Of a DNA stretch of 64,000 bases, positions 1 through 8,922 are shown piece by piece. The stretch is from Massilia violaceinigra (lineage in GTDB: Bacteria; Pseudomonadota; Gammaproteobacteria; Burkholderiales; Burkholderiaceae_D): assembly GCF_002752675.1 (NCBI RefSeq), contig NZ_CP024608.1:744001-808000 (forward strand), in the 5' to 3' direction. Both the position numbers and the translations under genes were made by a program. A model generated the notes under the pieces. That model did not search any database. It was not told the DNA's origin and saw only the letters and a list, made by a program, of their open reading frames with translations. The stretch's first letter is position 1. Every line of letters starts with the position of its first letter.

Positions 1-2
1 CC

Positions 3-1142
3 GAATCCGTCTCCGAAGGCCATCCAGACAAGGTTGCCGACCAGATTTCCGACGCCATCCTCGACGCCATCCTTGAGCAAGACCCGAAAGCACGCGTTGC
101 TGCCGAGACTTTATGCAATACGGGTCTGGTGGTGCTGGCCGGTGAAATCACCACCCACGCCAACGTCGATTATATTCAGGTCGCGCGCGAAACGATCAAG
201 CGCATCGGCTACGACAACACCGACTACGGCATCGACTACCGCGGCTGCGCCGTGATGGTCTGCTACGACAAGCAGTCGCCCGACATCGCCCAGGGCGTGG
301 ACGAAGGCGCCGGGCTCGACCTGGATCAGGGCGCCGGCGACCAGGGCCTGATGTTCGGCTACGCCTGCGACGAAACGGCCGAGCTGATGCCGGCCGCCAT
401 CCATTATGCGCACCGCCTGGTCGAGCGCCAGTCGCAGCTGCGCAAGGATGGCCGCCTGCCGTGGCTGCGTCCGGATGCCAAGTCGCAAGTCACCCTGCGC
501 TACGTCGACGGCCGCCCGGTTGGCGTCGACACCGTGGTGCTCTCGACCCAGCACGCGCCGGAAGTGACGCACGCCCAGATCGAAGAAGCGGTGATTGAAG
601 AAATCATCAAGAAAGTGCTGCCGGCCGAGTGGCTGCACGGCACACGCTACCTGGTCAACCCGACCGGGCGCTTCGTCATCGGCGGCCCGCAGGGCGATTG
701 CGGCCTGACCGGCCGCAAGATCATCGTCGACACCTACGGCGGCGCCGCTCCCCACGGCGGCGGTGCGTTTTCGGGCAAGGATCCCTCCAAAGTCGACCGT
801 TCAGCGGCCTACGCGGCGCGCTACGTGGCCAAGAACGTGGTGGCGGCCGGACTGGCGCGCCAGTGCCAGGTGCAGGTCAGCTACGCCATCGGCGTGGCCA
901 AGCCGATCAACATCACGGTCTATACCGAAGGCACGGGCGTGATTCCCGACGAAAAAATCGCCGCCTTGGTAATGGAACACTTCGACCTGCGTCCGAAAGG
1001 CATCGTCCAGATGCTCGACCTGCTGCGTCCGATCTACCAGAAGAGTGCGGCGTATGGCCACTTCGGCCGTGAAGAGCCGGAATTCACGTGGGAGCGCACC
1101 GACAAGGTCGCGTTGCTGCGCGCCGAAGCCGGCCTGTCCTAA
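3..1142 (+). CDS. metK: S-adenosylmethionine synthase (5' partial)
   Basis: Makes S-adenosylmethionine from methionine and ATP in the cytosol. The reading frame is already open at the left edge and begins with the family N-terminal signature [14 protein letters not shown], so only a handful of N-terminal residues and the start codon lie outside the window. Further conserved blocks are visible: [12 protein letters not shown] in the first third, and [14 protein letters not shown] followed by a glycine-rich [17 protein letters not shown] stretch in the central part. It ends at a TAA. The product feeds the methyl cycle whose by-product is removed by the downstream ahcY. The gap to ahcY is about 520 bp and carries its own riboswitch, so metK and ahcY are probably separately controlled. 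Confidence 0.97.
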   Translation, partial: ESVSEGHPDKVADQISDAILDAILEQDPKARVAAETLCNTGLVVLAGEITTHANVDYIQVARETIKRIGYDNTDYGIDYRGCAVMVCYDKQSPDIAQGVDEGAGLDLDQGAGDQGLMFGYACDETAELMPAAIHYAHRLVERQSQLRKDGRLPWLRPDAKSQVTLRYVDGRPVGVDTVVLSTQHAPEVTHAQIEEAVIEEIIKKVLPAEWLHGTRYLVNPTGRFVIGGPQGDCGLTGRKIIVDTYGGAAPHGGGAFSGKDPSKVDRSAAYAARYVAKNVVAAGLARQCQVQVSYAIGVAKPINITVYTEGTGVIPDEKIAALVMEHFDLRPKGIVQMLDLLRPIYQKSAAYGHFGREEPEFTWERTDKVALLRAEAGLS

Positions 1143-1151
1143 GGCCACATC

Positions 1152-1183
1152 TTGCAAACCCGCCAACAGCGCGCGGTTTGCAA
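1152..1183 (+). terminator. Hairpin after metK, possible terminator
   Basis: A 9-bp perfect inverted repeat (TTGCAAACC and GGTTTGCAA) with a 14-nt loop begins about 10 bp after the metK stop. There is no T tract after it, so it is at best a weak intrinsic terminator or a 3' mRNA stabiliser. The position is the main support. Confidence 0.35.
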
Positions 1184-1188
1184 CCCCC

Positions 1189-1244
1189 AACCGGGGTCAG
1201 AGCTCTGACTTGAAAGATTTCGAGTCAGAGCTCTGACCCCGGTT
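1189..1244. repeat. 56-bp palindromic repeat, copy 1
   Basis: Near-perfect palindrome built on CCGGGGTCAGAGCTCTGACT and its reverse complement, with a short AT-rich centre. The core GGGGTCAGAGC resembles REP-type repeats associated with RAYT (TnpA-REP) transposases in proteobacteria; that relation is from memory of the family. A second copy lies exactly 200 bp downstream. Each arm itself contains the palindrome GTCAGAGCTCTGAC. Confidence 0.8.
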
Positions 1245-1388
1245 TCCGTTTGGCCGAGATTTTCTTTCGCGGCAATGGAAGTCTGGCTTCAGGCGTCAAC
1301 ATCGCCGTCAACTCCGGTGAAACCGCAGCCGCTATCCCCTGTCTGCCACTCGCCCAAGGAACATCGTTAGCCTCAGGTAAGATTTCAC

Positions 1389-1444
1389 AACCGGGGTCAG
1401 AGCTCTGACTCGAAACATTTCTAATTAAAGCTCTGACCCCGGTT
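1389..1444. repeat. 56-bp palindromic repeat, copy 2
   Basis: Second copy of the element at 1189. The left arm is identical over the first 22 bases; the central part and the inner right arm have diverged (CTAATTAAAG instead of CGAGTCAGAG), and the outer right arm CTCTGACCCCGGTT is conserved. The 144 bp between the copies has no gene that I can support. Confidence 0.8.
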
Positions 1445-1566
1445 GTAGGAAAGTCGGATGGCGCTTGTGGGAACTGGCGGGTGGGGATTTTTGCACTGCG
1501 GTGTTTTTGCCGCACGTGCGAAATTTGGCTGGCGCAACTTGGCGTTAGCGGCTAAACTTCTCTGTT

Positions 1567-1635
1567 CCGAGGAGCGTTGCGACGAAATTCCCATTTCGCC
1601 AGGCTCGGAAATCCACCGCAACCGCGCTCACGTTA
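1567..1635 (+). promoter_or_regulatory. S-adenosylhomocysteine (SAH) riboswitch
   Basis: The leader just upstream of ahcY matches the SAH riboswitch architecture. P1 is CCGAG (1567-1571) with CTCGG (1604-1608). The P2 hairpin is CGAAA (1583-1587) with TTTCG (1594-1598). GAGCGTTGCG (1572-1581) can pair with CGCAAC plus CGCTC (1617-1629), giving the long-range helix and pseudoknot typical of the class. The loop segment CCAGGCTCGG is the usual conserved stretch. The class is known to switch on ahcY when SAH accumulates, and it sits here 28 bp upstream of the ahcY start, with the ribosome binding site in between. Confidence 0.88.
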
Positions 1636-1662
1636 CTTTTTTCTAACTGAAAGGAGGGCGTG

Positions 1663-3087
1663 ATGAACGCCGTACTCAAATCTTCGCAAGACTTCCACAT
1701 CGCCGATATTTCCCTCGCTGCCTGGGGCAACAAGGAAATCAAGATCGCTGAAACCGAAATGCCGGGCCTGATGGCTATCCGCGAGGAATTCGCCGCGGCC
1801 CAGCCCCTCAAGGGCGCGCGCATCACCGGTTCGCTGCACATGACCATCCAGACCGCCGTGCTGATCCAGACCCTGGAAGCCCTCGGCGCCAAGGTCCGTT
1901 GGGCATCGTGCAATATCTACTCGACCCAGGACCACGCCGCCGCCGCCATCGCCGCCGCCGGCACGCCGGTGTTCGCGGTCAAGGGCGAAACCCTGGATGA
2001 ATACTGGGATTACACCCACCGCATTTTCGAGTGGCCAAGCGAAGCCGGCCAGCCGGTGTACTCGAACATGATCCTCGACGATGGCGGCGATGCGACCCTG
2101 CTGCTGCACCTGGGCACGCGCGCCGAAACCGATCCGTCGGTGCTGGCCAACCCGGGTTCGGAAGAGGAAATCTGCCTGTTTAACTCGATCAAGACGCATC
2201 TGGCCAAGGATGCCACCTGGTACTCCAAGCGCCTGCCGCAAATCCTCGGCGTGACCGAGGAAACCACCACCGGCGTGCACCGCCTGTACCAGATGCACAA
2301 GGAGGGCAAGCTGGCCTTCCCGGCAATTAACGTCAACGATTCGGTCACCAAGTCGAAGTTCGACAATCTGTACGGTTGCCGCGAATCGCTGGTCGATGGC
2401 ATCAAGCGCGCCACCGATGTGATGATCGCCGGCAAAGTAGCCGTCATCGCCGGCTACGGCGACGTGGGCAAGGGCTCGGCTCAGGCCATGCGCGCACTGT
2501 CGGCCCAGGTGTGGGTCACCGAAATCGATCCGATCTGCGCACTGCAGGCGGCGATGGAAGGCTACCGCGTCGTGACCATGGATTACGCCGCCGAACACGG
2601 CGACATCTTCGTCACTTGCACGGGCAACTACCATATCCTGACCGAACAGCACATGCTGGCCATGAAGGACCAGGCCATCGTCTGCAACATCGGCCACTTC
2701 GATAACGAAATCGATGTCGCATCGATCAAGAAATACGAGTGGGATAACATCAAGCCGCAGGTCGATCACATCATCTTCCCGAGCGGCAAGCGCATCATCC
2801 TGCTGGCGGAAGGCCGCCTGGTCAACCTCGGTTGCGGTACCGGTCACCCGTCGTACGTGATGAGCTCCTCGTTCGCGAACCAGACCATCGCCCAGATCGA
2901 ACTGTTCGCCAACACCGACAAGTACCCGGTCGGCGTGTACGTGCTGCCCAAGCATCTGGACGAGAAAGTGGCGCGCCTGCAGCTCAAAAAGCTCAACGCG
3001 CAACTGACCGTGCTGACCGACGAGCAAGCGGCGTATATCACCGTCAGCAAGGAAGGCCCTTACAAGCCTGACCACTACCGCTATTAA
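1663..3087 (+). CDS. ahcY: Adenosylhomocysteinase
   Basis: Hydrolyses S-adenosylhomocysteine to adenosine and homocysteine, removing the product inhibitor of methyltransferases and returning homocysteine to the methionine cycle. The product is 474 residues, a normal bacterial length. The NAD-binding GxGxxG (GYGDVG) is at residues 264-269, the SLHMTIQTA substrate block near residue 57, and the C-terminal KPDHYRY ends in the conserved tyrosine. An in-frame GTG lies immediately before the ATG, but AGGAGG at 1652-1657 is 5 nt from the ATG and only 2 nt from the GTG, so the ATG at 1663 is chosen. Expression is probably controlled by the SAH riboswitch just upstream. Confidence 0.97.
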   Translation: MNAVLKSSQDFHIADISLAAWGNKEIKIAETEMPGLMAIREEFAAAQPLKGARITGSLHMTIQTAVLIQTLEALGAKVRWASCNIYSTQDHAAAAIAAAGTPVFAVKGETLDEYWDYTHRIFEWPSEAGQPVYSNMILDDGGDATLLLHLGTRAETDPSVLANPGSEEEICLFNSIKTHLAKDATWYSKRLPQILGVTEETTTGVHRLYQMHKEGKLAFPAINVNDSVTKSKFDNLYGCRESLVDGIKRATDVMIAGKVAVIAGYGDVGKGSAQAMRALSAQVWVTEIDPICALQAAMEGYRVVTMDYAAEHGDIFVTCTGNYHILTEQHMLAMKDQAIVCNIGHFDNEIDVASIKKYEWDNIKPQVDHIIFPSGKRIILLAEGRLVNLGCGTGHPSYVMSSSFANQTIAQIELFANTDKYPVGVYVLPKHLDEKVARLQLKKLNAQLTVLTDEQAAYITVSKEGPYKPDHYRY

Positions 3088-3095
3088 TCAGTGGC

Positions 3096-3120
3096 ACCGG
3101 CGCGCGGCCCGCGCGCCGGT
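3096..3120 (+). terminator. GC-rich hairpin after ahcY
   Basis: Perfect 11-bp stem ACCGGCGCGCG / CGCGCGCCGGT with a 3-nt loop begins 9 nt after the ahcY stop. It is followed by TTGCGTGC, not a T run, so termination may be partial. Confidence 0.5.
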
Positions 3121-3172
3121 TTGCGTGCCTGATGTTGTCAATTTATTATTAACCGGACTTTCGCTTCCCCTT

Positions 3173-3526
3173 ATGCGCTTACTTTTGACGTGGTTGATTA
3201 ACGCAGCGGCGCTATTCGCGCTGCCATTCCTGATGAGTTCAGTTGAAGTCACGAACATGGGGACGGCCCTGGTTGCCGCGCTCGTGCTCGGACTGGTCAA
3301 TACCCTGATCCGTCCGGTGCTGGTGCTGCTGACCCTGCCCGTAACCCTGCTATCCATGGGGTTGTTCATCCTCGTGATCAATGCGCTGCTGTTCTGGGCA
3401 GTCGCGAATCTGGTCGGTGGATTCCAAGTGGCAGGCTTCTGGTCGGCTTTTATTGCCGCCATCCTGTACAGCATCATTTCGTGGGCGCTGTCTACCTTAC
3501 TCCTCAAAAAAGATGGCAACTCTTGA
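3173..3526 (+). CDS. Phage-holin-family (PF04020-like) small membrane protein
   Basis: A 117-residue, strongly hydrophobic protein with about four predicted membrane segments: residues near 1-20, 27-52, 58-80 and 90-112. The pattern, including ALVLGLVNTLIRPVLVLLTLP and the closing KK, matches the Phage_holin_4_2 family of small inner-membrane proteins common in proteobacterial chromosomes; despite the name, no lysis role is implied. A GTG at 3125 would add 16 residues, but the ATG at 3173 gives the usual family length. The 3' end overlaps metF by 14 bp, so the two genes are likely co-translated. Its cellular role is unknown. Confidence 0.82.
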   Translation: MRLLLTWLINAAALFALPFLMSSVEVTNMGTALVAALVLGLVNTLIRPVLVLLTLPVTLLSMGLFILVINALLFWAVANLVGGFQVAGFWSAFIAAILYSIISWALSTLLLKKDGNS

Positions 3527-4346
3527 CTTCAGTATCGAATTCTATCCGCCCAAGACTCCTGACGGGGCGGACAAGCTACGCGTGGCGCGCGCCAAACTGG
3601 CGCTGCTGCAACCTAAATATTTCTCGGTAACCTTCGGCGCCGGCGGCAGCACGCAACAGGGCACGCTCGACACAGTGGTCGAGATCCTCGGCGAGGGCCA
3701 CGATGCCGCACCCCACCTGTCGTGCGTGGGCGCATCGCGCGAATCGATCCGCACGATTTTGAAACAGTTCCAGTCGCACGGGATCCGGCGTCTGGTGGCC
3801 TTGCGCGGCGACTTGCCGAGCGGTTACGGCGGCGCGGGCGAGCTGCGCTATGCCAGTGAGCTGATCGAGTTCATCCGGGCAGAGACCGGCGACTGGTTTC
3901 ATATCGAAGTGGCGGCTTATCCCGAGGTGCATCCGCAGGCCAGGTCGCCGCAGGATGATTTGCAAAACTTCGCGCGCAAGGTGCAGGCCGGCGCGAATTC
4001 CGCGATCACCCAGTATTTTTACAACGCCGACGCGTATTTTGCGTTCATGGACCAGACCCGCAAGCTGGGAATCGATATCCCGGTGGTGGCCGGCATCATG
4101 CCGATTACCAATTACACGCAGTTGATGCGGTTTTCGGACATGTGCGGGGCGGAAATTCCGCGCTGGGTGCGCTTGAAACTGGCCAGTTTCGGGGATGACA
4201 GTGCCTCGATCAAGGCGTTCGGGCTCGATGTGGTGAGCCAGTTGTGCGAGCGTTTGCTGGCCGGCGGCGCACCGGGCTTGCATTTTTACAGCATGAACCA
4301 GGCGGTGGCGACGACGGCCTTGTGGGAGCGCTTGACTGCCGCGTGA
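3513..4346 (+). CDS. metF: 5,10-methylenetetrahydrofolate reductase
   Basis: FAD enzyme that reduces 5,10-methylene-THF to 5-methyl-THF, the methyl donor for homocysteine remethylation. It is 277 residues long with the N-terminal FSIEFYPPKT block (catalytic glutamate, residue 9), the VTFGAGGST motif, the ALRGDLP segment and the C-terminal HFYSMNQA block, all typical of MetF. The start ATG lies inside the end of the preceding membrane-protein gene, implying translational coupling. With metK and ahcY it completes most of a methyl-cycle cluster; no methionine synthase gene is present in the window. Confidence 0.96.
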   Translation: MATLDFSIEFYPPKTPDGADKLRVARAKLALLQPKYFSVTFGAGGSTQQGTLDTVVEILGEGHDAAPHLSCVGASRESIRTILKQFQSHGIRRLVALRGDLPSGYGGAGELRYASELIEFIRAETGDWFHIEVAAYPEVHPQARSPQDDLQNFARKVQAGANSAITQYFYNADAYFAFMDQTRKLGIDIPVVAGIMPITNYTQLMRFSDMCGAEIPRWVRLKLASFGDDSASIKAFGLDVVSQLCERLLAGGAPGLHFYSMNQAVATTALWERLTAA

Positions 4347-4393
4347 TGAGCGTGCGGGCTGCCGGTTTGACAGTCATTCGCTAGCAGTAAGAC

Positions 4394-4425
4394 CGTCGCC
4401 CCCGCGCAGGCGGGGGGCCCAAGTT
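4394..4425. repeat. Dispersed CGTCG(N)CCCGCGCAGGCGGG repeat, single arm
   Basis: One arm of the inverted-repeat family seen complete at 12761, 49770, 52955 and 59957. It reads CGTCGCCCCCGCGCAGGCGG then GGGGCCCAAGTT, and folds into a small hairpin. No second arm follows before the cyclo-ligase gene, so this copy is solitary or truncated. The rest of the 4347-4497 gap holds nothing that I recognise. Confidence 0.7.
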
Positions 4426-4497
4426 CGTGCCGTCCCGGCAAGCGCGGCTACCGCAAATGGCGGAAGCGATGGAGTTTCGGATGGTGCCAAAGTTCAT

Positions 4498-5139
4498 TCA
4501 CCCTTCGTTAATTCCCCCTTCCGTCATCACCACATCGAGCGCCACATCATGCTGCGCGCCGGCAAACACCACCTGATCCCCCGCATACGCAATCCCCACC
4601 GTGTACGGCCGCGGCAGCGCCTCCAGGGTCCGGTCGTAATACCCCCCGCCATACCCCAGCCGGTAGCGCTCGGCGGTAAACCCCAGGCACGGCACCAGCA
4701 GCACCGGCGGCCGGTCCAGCACCCGCTGCACGGCCGGCACCGCCACCCCCATCCTGTCGCTCAGCATATCCTCGCCCGGCACCCACTCCACGAACGCCAG
4801 CGCGGTATCGGGCGCCAGCACCAGCGGCAGCGCCAGCCGCACGCCCGCGCCTGCCAGTTCGGCGTAAACCGGATGCAGATCGGGTTCGCCCCGCAGCGGC
4901 CAGTACACCCCCAGCAACGAGGCCGCGCCGCCGGCCATGTGACCCTGCCACCACGCCAGCACGCGCGCCGCGATCGCCGCATCGCGCTGCGCCTTTTGCA
5001 AGGGATCGAGCGCACGCCGGGCCGCCTTCAGCATGGCACGCAGCGCCGCCTTGTCCGCCCCATGTGCGAATGCAGCATGTGAGTTCGCCGATGCTGGCAG
5101 GGCGGCATGCCCGCATGGTATTCTAGGTTCGCCGGTCAT
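4498..5139 (-). CDS. fau: 5-formyltetrahydrofolate cyclo-ligase
   Basis: ATP-dependent conversion of 5-formyl-THF to 5,10-methenyl-THF, returning an inactive folate to the one-carbon pool. The 213-residue product has the family signature GYGGGYYDRTL and the LLVPCLGFTAERYRLG block before it, with GVYWPLRGEPDL in the first half. An N-terminal extension of roughly 25 residues precedes the first helix (DKAALRAMLKAARRALDP), so a more internal start is possible. It is divergent from slt with only about 18 bp between starts, and convergent with metF, which shares its cofactor pool. Confidence 0.93.
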   Translation of the reverse strand: MTGEPRIPCGHAALPASANSHAAFAHGADKAALRAMLKAARRALDPLQKAQRDAAIAARVLAWWQGHMAGGAASLLGVYWPLRGEPDLHPVYAELAGAGVRLALPLVLAPDTALAFVEWVPGEDMLSDRMGVAVPAVQRVLDRPPVLLVPCLGFTAERYRLGYGGGYYDRTLEALPRPYTVGIAYAGDQVVFAGAQHDVALDVVMTEGGINEG

Positions 5140-5157
5140 GTGTTAAATGAAGTATCC

Positions 5158-7119
5158 ATGGAGAGTTGCATACTAATGTTTCTGCCGAAATTGTTTGCCG
5201 TCGCGATTGTCGCCGGAGCCTGCCTGATTCCCGCCTATGCCCAGGCGCCAGCGCCCCCGTACGACCCGAGTGCCGACGACGAGACCTTCCTGCTGCTGCG
5301 CGAGGCCGCGCGCCAGGACGACGCGGCCAAGGCCAACGCCTACGCCTCGCGCCTGCAGAACTATCCGATCCCGTCGTATGTCGATTATTATCGGCTCAAA
5401 ACCCGGATGCGGGTCGCATCCAGCGATGAATTCCGCAATTTCCTCACCCGCTACCAGGGCCTGGCCATCGCCGACCGCCTGCGCAACGACTGGCTGCTGG
5501 AACTTGGCCGCGCGCGCGACTGGGCCAATTTCGACCAGCAACTGCCCCTGTTCGTGCTCAACGACGATACCCAGGTCAAGTGCTACGCCCTCATGTCGCG
5601 CGTGGCGCGCGGCGAAAAGGTGGCGGACGACGCCCGTGCGCTGCTGACCAATCCGCCCGGCTACGGCGACGCCTGCGGCGCCCTCATTTCCACCCTGGCC
5701 CAGTCCGGCCAGTTCGATGTCAACGACCTGCTGGCCCAGCTGCGCCTGGCCGGCGAGTTCAAGGCCACCGGCCCGGCGCGCCGCATCGGCGCGCTGCTCG
5801 GCGTGTCCGAACTGCACGCCTCGCAAGCGGTCGACCTGCCGGCGCTGGCCATGGCGCGCGGCATCGGCGCCACGCGCGCCGACCACGAAGTCTATCTGAT
5901 GGCGGTGAGCCGCATGGCGCGCACCACCCAGAAGCTGGCCGTGGTCGCCCTGGAAAAGAACGCGCCCAATCTGTCGCCCCAGGAGCAAGCCATCGGCTGG
6001 GCCGGCATTGCGCACGCCGCCTCCCTCACGCTCGCTCCCGAAGCCTACGACTACTGGCGCAAGAGCGCCGGCGCGCCGCTCACGGCCGAACAGATTCAGT
6101 GGAAAACCCGCATCGCCCTGCGCCGCGCCGACTGGAAAACCGTCAAGGCCACCATCGAATCGATGCCGGCCCCGCTGCGCGCCCAACCCGGGTGGACTTA
6201 CTGGCTGGGCCGCGCGCTGCAGGCCGAACACGGCGCGCACGAAGCGGCTGTCGCCCTGTACCAGCGCATCGCCGACCAGAACAGCTTCTACGGCCAGCTG
6301 GCGCTGGAAGAACTGGGCCAGCTCATTTCGATCCCACCCCCTGGTCCCGCCCTCACGCCCGAGGAAATGGCGCCCATGGCCAGCAACCCGGGCCTGCGCC
6401 GCGCGCTCAAGTTCTTCAGCCTGCGCCTGCGCCCGGAAGGCACGCGCGAGTGGAACTGGGAACTGCGCAAGTTCAGCGAACGCGAGCTGCTGGCCGCGGC
6501 CGAATTCGCGCGCATGAACCAGATTCTCGACCGCATGGTCAATACCTCGGACCGCACCCGCACCCAGTTCGACTACACCCAGCGTTTCCCGACGCCGCAT
6601 AACGACATCCTGCACCCGACCGCGCAGCAGCTCGGCCTGGACCGGGCCTGGGTGTATGGCCTGATCCGCCAGGAATCGCGCTTCATCATGGATGCGCGCT
6701 CGACCGTGGGCGCCTCCGGCCTGATGCAGGTCATGCCCACCACCGGCACCTACGTGGCGCGCAAGATCGGGCTGGGCGACTACGTCAAGAACAAGCTGAC
6801 CGACGTACGCACCAACATCCTGCTCGGCGCGAACTACATGAGCATGGTGCTGGGCAATGCCGACGGCTCGCAGACCCTGGCCACGGCCGCCTACAACGCC
6901 GGACCGGGACGCATGCGCAACTGGCGCGGCAAGCTCGACGAACCGATGGAAGGGGCCATCTTCGCCGAGTCGATCCCGTACATGGAAACCCGGATCTATG
7001 TGAAGAATGTGATGTCCAACGCGACCAACTATGCCGCGATGTTCGAAAACAAGCCGCAGTCGCTCAAGGCGCGCCTTGGCAAGGTTTCACCGCGCGCCCA
7101 GGGCAACGACCTGCCCTGA
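5158..7119 (+). CDS. slt: Soluble lytic murein transglycosylase
   Basis: Periplasmic enzyme that cleaves the MurNAc-GlcNAc bond of peptidoglycan to give anhydromuropeptides. It is about 650 residues, as in Slt70: a long helical superhelix region (about residues 30-480), then the catalytic domain with GLIRQESRF (catalytic glutamate at residue 506), SGLMQVMP and ATAAYNAGPGR. A signal peptide is visible (KLFAVAIVAGACLIPAYA, cleavage near AYA-QA). Two ATGs compete, 5158 and 5176. The second starts exactly at the signal peptide and has GGAG 12 nt upstream; the first has only a weak AAG. Either gives the same mature protein. Upstream in-frame codons to 5107 overlap the divergent gene and are not used. 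Confidence 0.94.
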   Translation: MESCILMFLPKLFAVAIVAGACLIPAYAQAPAPPYDPSADDETFLLLREAARQDDAAKANAYASRLQNYPIPSYVDYYRLKTRMRVASSDEFRNFLTRYQGLAIADRLRNDWLLELGRARDWANFDQQLPLFVLNDDTQVKCYALMSRVARGEKVADDARALLTNPPGYGDACGALISTLAQSGQFDVNDLLAQLRLAGEFKATGPARRIGALLGVSELHASQAVDLPALAMARGIGATRADHEVYLMAVSRMARTTQKLAVVALEKNAPNLSPQEQAIGWAGIAHAASLTLAPEAYDYWRKSAGAPLTAEQIQWKTRIALRRADWKTVKATIESMPAPLRAQPGWTYWLGRALQAEHGAHEAAVALYQRIADQNSFYGQLALEELGQLISIPPPGPALTPEEMAPMASNPGLRRALKFFSLRLRPEGTREWNWELRKFSERELLAAAEFARMNQILDRMVNTSDRTRTQFDYTQRFPTPHNDILHPTAQQLGLDRAWVYGLIRQESRFIMDARSTVGASGLMQVMPTTGTYVARKIGLGDYVKNKLTDVRTNILLGANYMSMVLGNADGSQTLATAAYNAGPGRMRNWRGKLDEPMEGAIFAESIPYMETRIYVKNVMSNATNYAAMFENKPQSLKARLGKVSPRAQGNDLP

Positions 7120-7156
7120 TGCGCCGGTCGCGGCGCATCATTGAGGAGCGTGCACG

Positions 7157-8119
7157 ATGAAAGACATGACTGTAGTGGTGTTCGGCGGTTCCGGCTTCAT
7201 CGGCAGCCACCTGGTGGCGCGCCTGTCGCAGGAAGGCGCGCGCGTGATCGTGCCGACCCGGCGCGCCGAACGCGCCAGGCACCTGATCTTTTTGCCGCGC
7301 GTGGACGTGGTCGGCGCCAATGCCGGCGACGACGCCACCCTGCGCCGCCTGCTGGCCGGTGCCGACGCCGCCATCAACCTGGTGGGCGTGCTGCATTCGC
7401 GCAGCGGCCAGCCGTACGGTCCCGATTTCAAGCGCGCCCACGTCGAACTGCCGCGCCGTATCGTCGCCGCCTGCGCCGCCACGGGCGTGACGCGCTACCT
7501 GCATATGAGCGCCCTGGGCGCGGCCGCCGGCGGTCCGTCGATGTACCAGCGCTCCAAGGCCGACGGCGAAGTGGCCGCGCGCGCCGAAGCGTCGGTGGCG
7601 GCCACGATCTTCCGCCCGTCGGTGGTGTTCGGCCCGGGCGACAGCTTTCTGAACACCTTCGCGCGCATGCAGAAGTGGCTGCCGTTTATTCCGCTGGCCG
7701 GCGCCGCCAGCGACTTCCAGCCGATCTACGTGGGCGACGTGGCCGACGCTTTCGTGCATGCGCTGGGCGACCTGAAAACGCGCCACCAGGTGTATTCCCT
7801 GGGCGGGCCGCAAATCTATTCGCTGGCCGAACTGGTGCGCCTGGCCGGCCGCTACGCGGGCCACCGGCGCCCGGTGTTCGGCATTCCCGATGGCCTGGCG
7901 CGTCTTCAAGCCTTGCTGTTCGAACTGCTGCCGGGCGACCCGGTCATCAGCCGCGACAACCTCGATTCGATGAAGGTCGATAACGTGGTCGATCCGGCCA
8001 TCCAGGCCACCACCGCCGCCGCCCTCGGCCTGCAACTGCGCTCGCTGGAAGCGGTGGCGCCGCGCTACCTGGCGCCGCACGAGCGCTTCGACGATTACCG
8101 CGCACGCGCGGGACGCTGA
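7157..8119 (+). CDS. NAD(P)-binding epimerase-like protein, complex I NDUFA9 type
   Basis: A 320-residue atypical short-chain dehydrogenase. The Rossmann motif GGSGFIG is at residues 10-16, followed by HLVARLSQEGARV and the charged RRAERARHL that binds the nucleotide ribose or phosphate. YxxxK appears as YQRSKADGE, and FRPSVVFGPGDSFLN is the typical C-terminal block of the group annotated as complex I NDUFA9 subunit family. Whether it contacts NADH dehydrogenase here is unknown; no nuo genes are in the window. It follows slt after 37 bp with GAGG upstream of the ATG and precedes the GST gene by 52 bp, so it probably shares a transcript with them. Confidence 0.85.
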   Translation: MKDMTVVVFGGSGFIGSHLVARLSQEGARVIVPTRRAERARHLIFLPRVDVVGANAGDDATLRRLLAGADAAINLVGVLHSRSGQPYGPDFKRAHVELPRRIVAACAATGVTRYLHMSALGAAAGGPSMYQRSKADGEVAARAEASVAATIFRPSVVFGPGDSFLNTFARMQKWLPFIPLAGAASDFQPIYVGDVADAFVHALGDLKTRHQVYSLGGPQIYSLAELVRLAGRYAGHRRPVFGIPDGLARLQALLFELLPGDPVISRDNLDSMKVDNVVDPAIQATTAAALGLQLRSLEAVAPRYLAPHERFDDYRARAGR

Positions 8120-8171
8120 CGAGGCGCTCGCGCCGGGCGCTTATTTTTTACTTTTCTCCGGGACCGTAACA

Positions 8172-8894
8172 ATGCAAACCACAGAACTTGATCCGACCCT
8201 TTCGCAGACCCTGGACGACGCCCGCAAGGCCGGCCTGACGCTCATCATCGGCAACAAGAACTATTCGTCCTGGTCGATGCGGCCGTGGGTGGCGGCCACC
8301 GCCTTCGGCATTCCGTTCAACGAAGTGCGGGTGCTGCTCGACCAGCCCGACACCTCGGCCCGCATCGCCGAGTATTCGGGCGCCGGGCGGGTGCCGGTGC
8401 TCGTCGCCGGCGAGATGACGATCTGGGACAGCCTGTCGATCTGCGAGTATCTGGCCGAGCAGTTCCCGGAAAAGCACATGTGGCCGCGCGACGTGGCGGC
8501 GCGCGCGATGGCGCGCTCGGTCACGGCCGAAATGCACAGCGGCTTTGCCGACCTGCGCAGCGCCATGTCGATGAATATCCGCATGAGCCTTCCGGGGCGC
8601 GGCCGCACTCCGGGCGCGCAGGGCGACATCGGCCGCATCAGCGAGATCTGGGAAGAGTGCCTGTCGCGTTTCGGCCACCACCAGTTTTTGTTCGGCGACT
8701 TTTCGATCGCCGACGCGTTTTTCGCGCCGGTGGTGATGCGCTTTAAGATTTACGGCGTGGCGCTGGCGCCGGCCCTGCAAGCCTATTGCGAGCGTGTCCA
8801 GGCCCACCCGGCCGTGGCGCGCTGGGTGCGCGAAGCGCTGGCCGAAACGGAAATCGCCGCCCACCACGACGAAGAAATCCGCAGCAAGCCATAA
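8172..8894 (+). CDS. Glutathione S-transferase family protein
   Basis: A 240-residue protein with an N-terminal thioredoxin-like domain (LTLIIGNKNYSSWSMRPWV, residues about 22-40, where the serines occupy the usual glutathione-activating position), the cis-proline glutathione contact GRVPVLV near residue 76, WDSLSICEYLAEQFP as the G-site ESxAI-like block, and a helical C-terminal domain with FSIADAFFAPVV. The substrate is not predictable. About 20 residues precede the fold, longer than usual. It lies 28 bp upstream of cca on the same strand. Confidence 0.88.
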   Translation: MQTTELDPTLSQTLDDARKAGLTLIIGNKNYSSWSMRPWVAATAFGIPFNEVRVLLDQPDTSARIAEYSGAGRVPVLVAGEMTIWDSLSICEYLAEQFPEKHMWPRDVAARAMARSVTAEMHSGFADLRSAMSMNIRMSLPGRGRTPGAQGDIGRISEIWEECLSRFGHHQFLFGDFSIADAFFAPVVMRFKIYGVALAPALQAYCERVQAHPAVARWVREALAETEIAAHHDEEIRSKP

Positions 8895-8922
8895 TAGCGT
8901 TTCAGTCAACACCATCCTCAGC

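Noticed and set aside
4347..4497. 6S RNA, often located near the 5-formyl-THF cyclo-ligase gene
   Set aside because: The gap is too short and holds a dispersed repeat arm; no long bulged 6S-like fold could be drawn. On the other side of the gene only about 18 bp separate it from slt.
8794..8922. N-terminal extension of the CCA-adding enzyme
   Set aside because: It overlaps the glutathione transferase gene and reads as low-complexity Arg/Lys/Thr sequence; the enzyme starts at MKTYIVGGAVRD.
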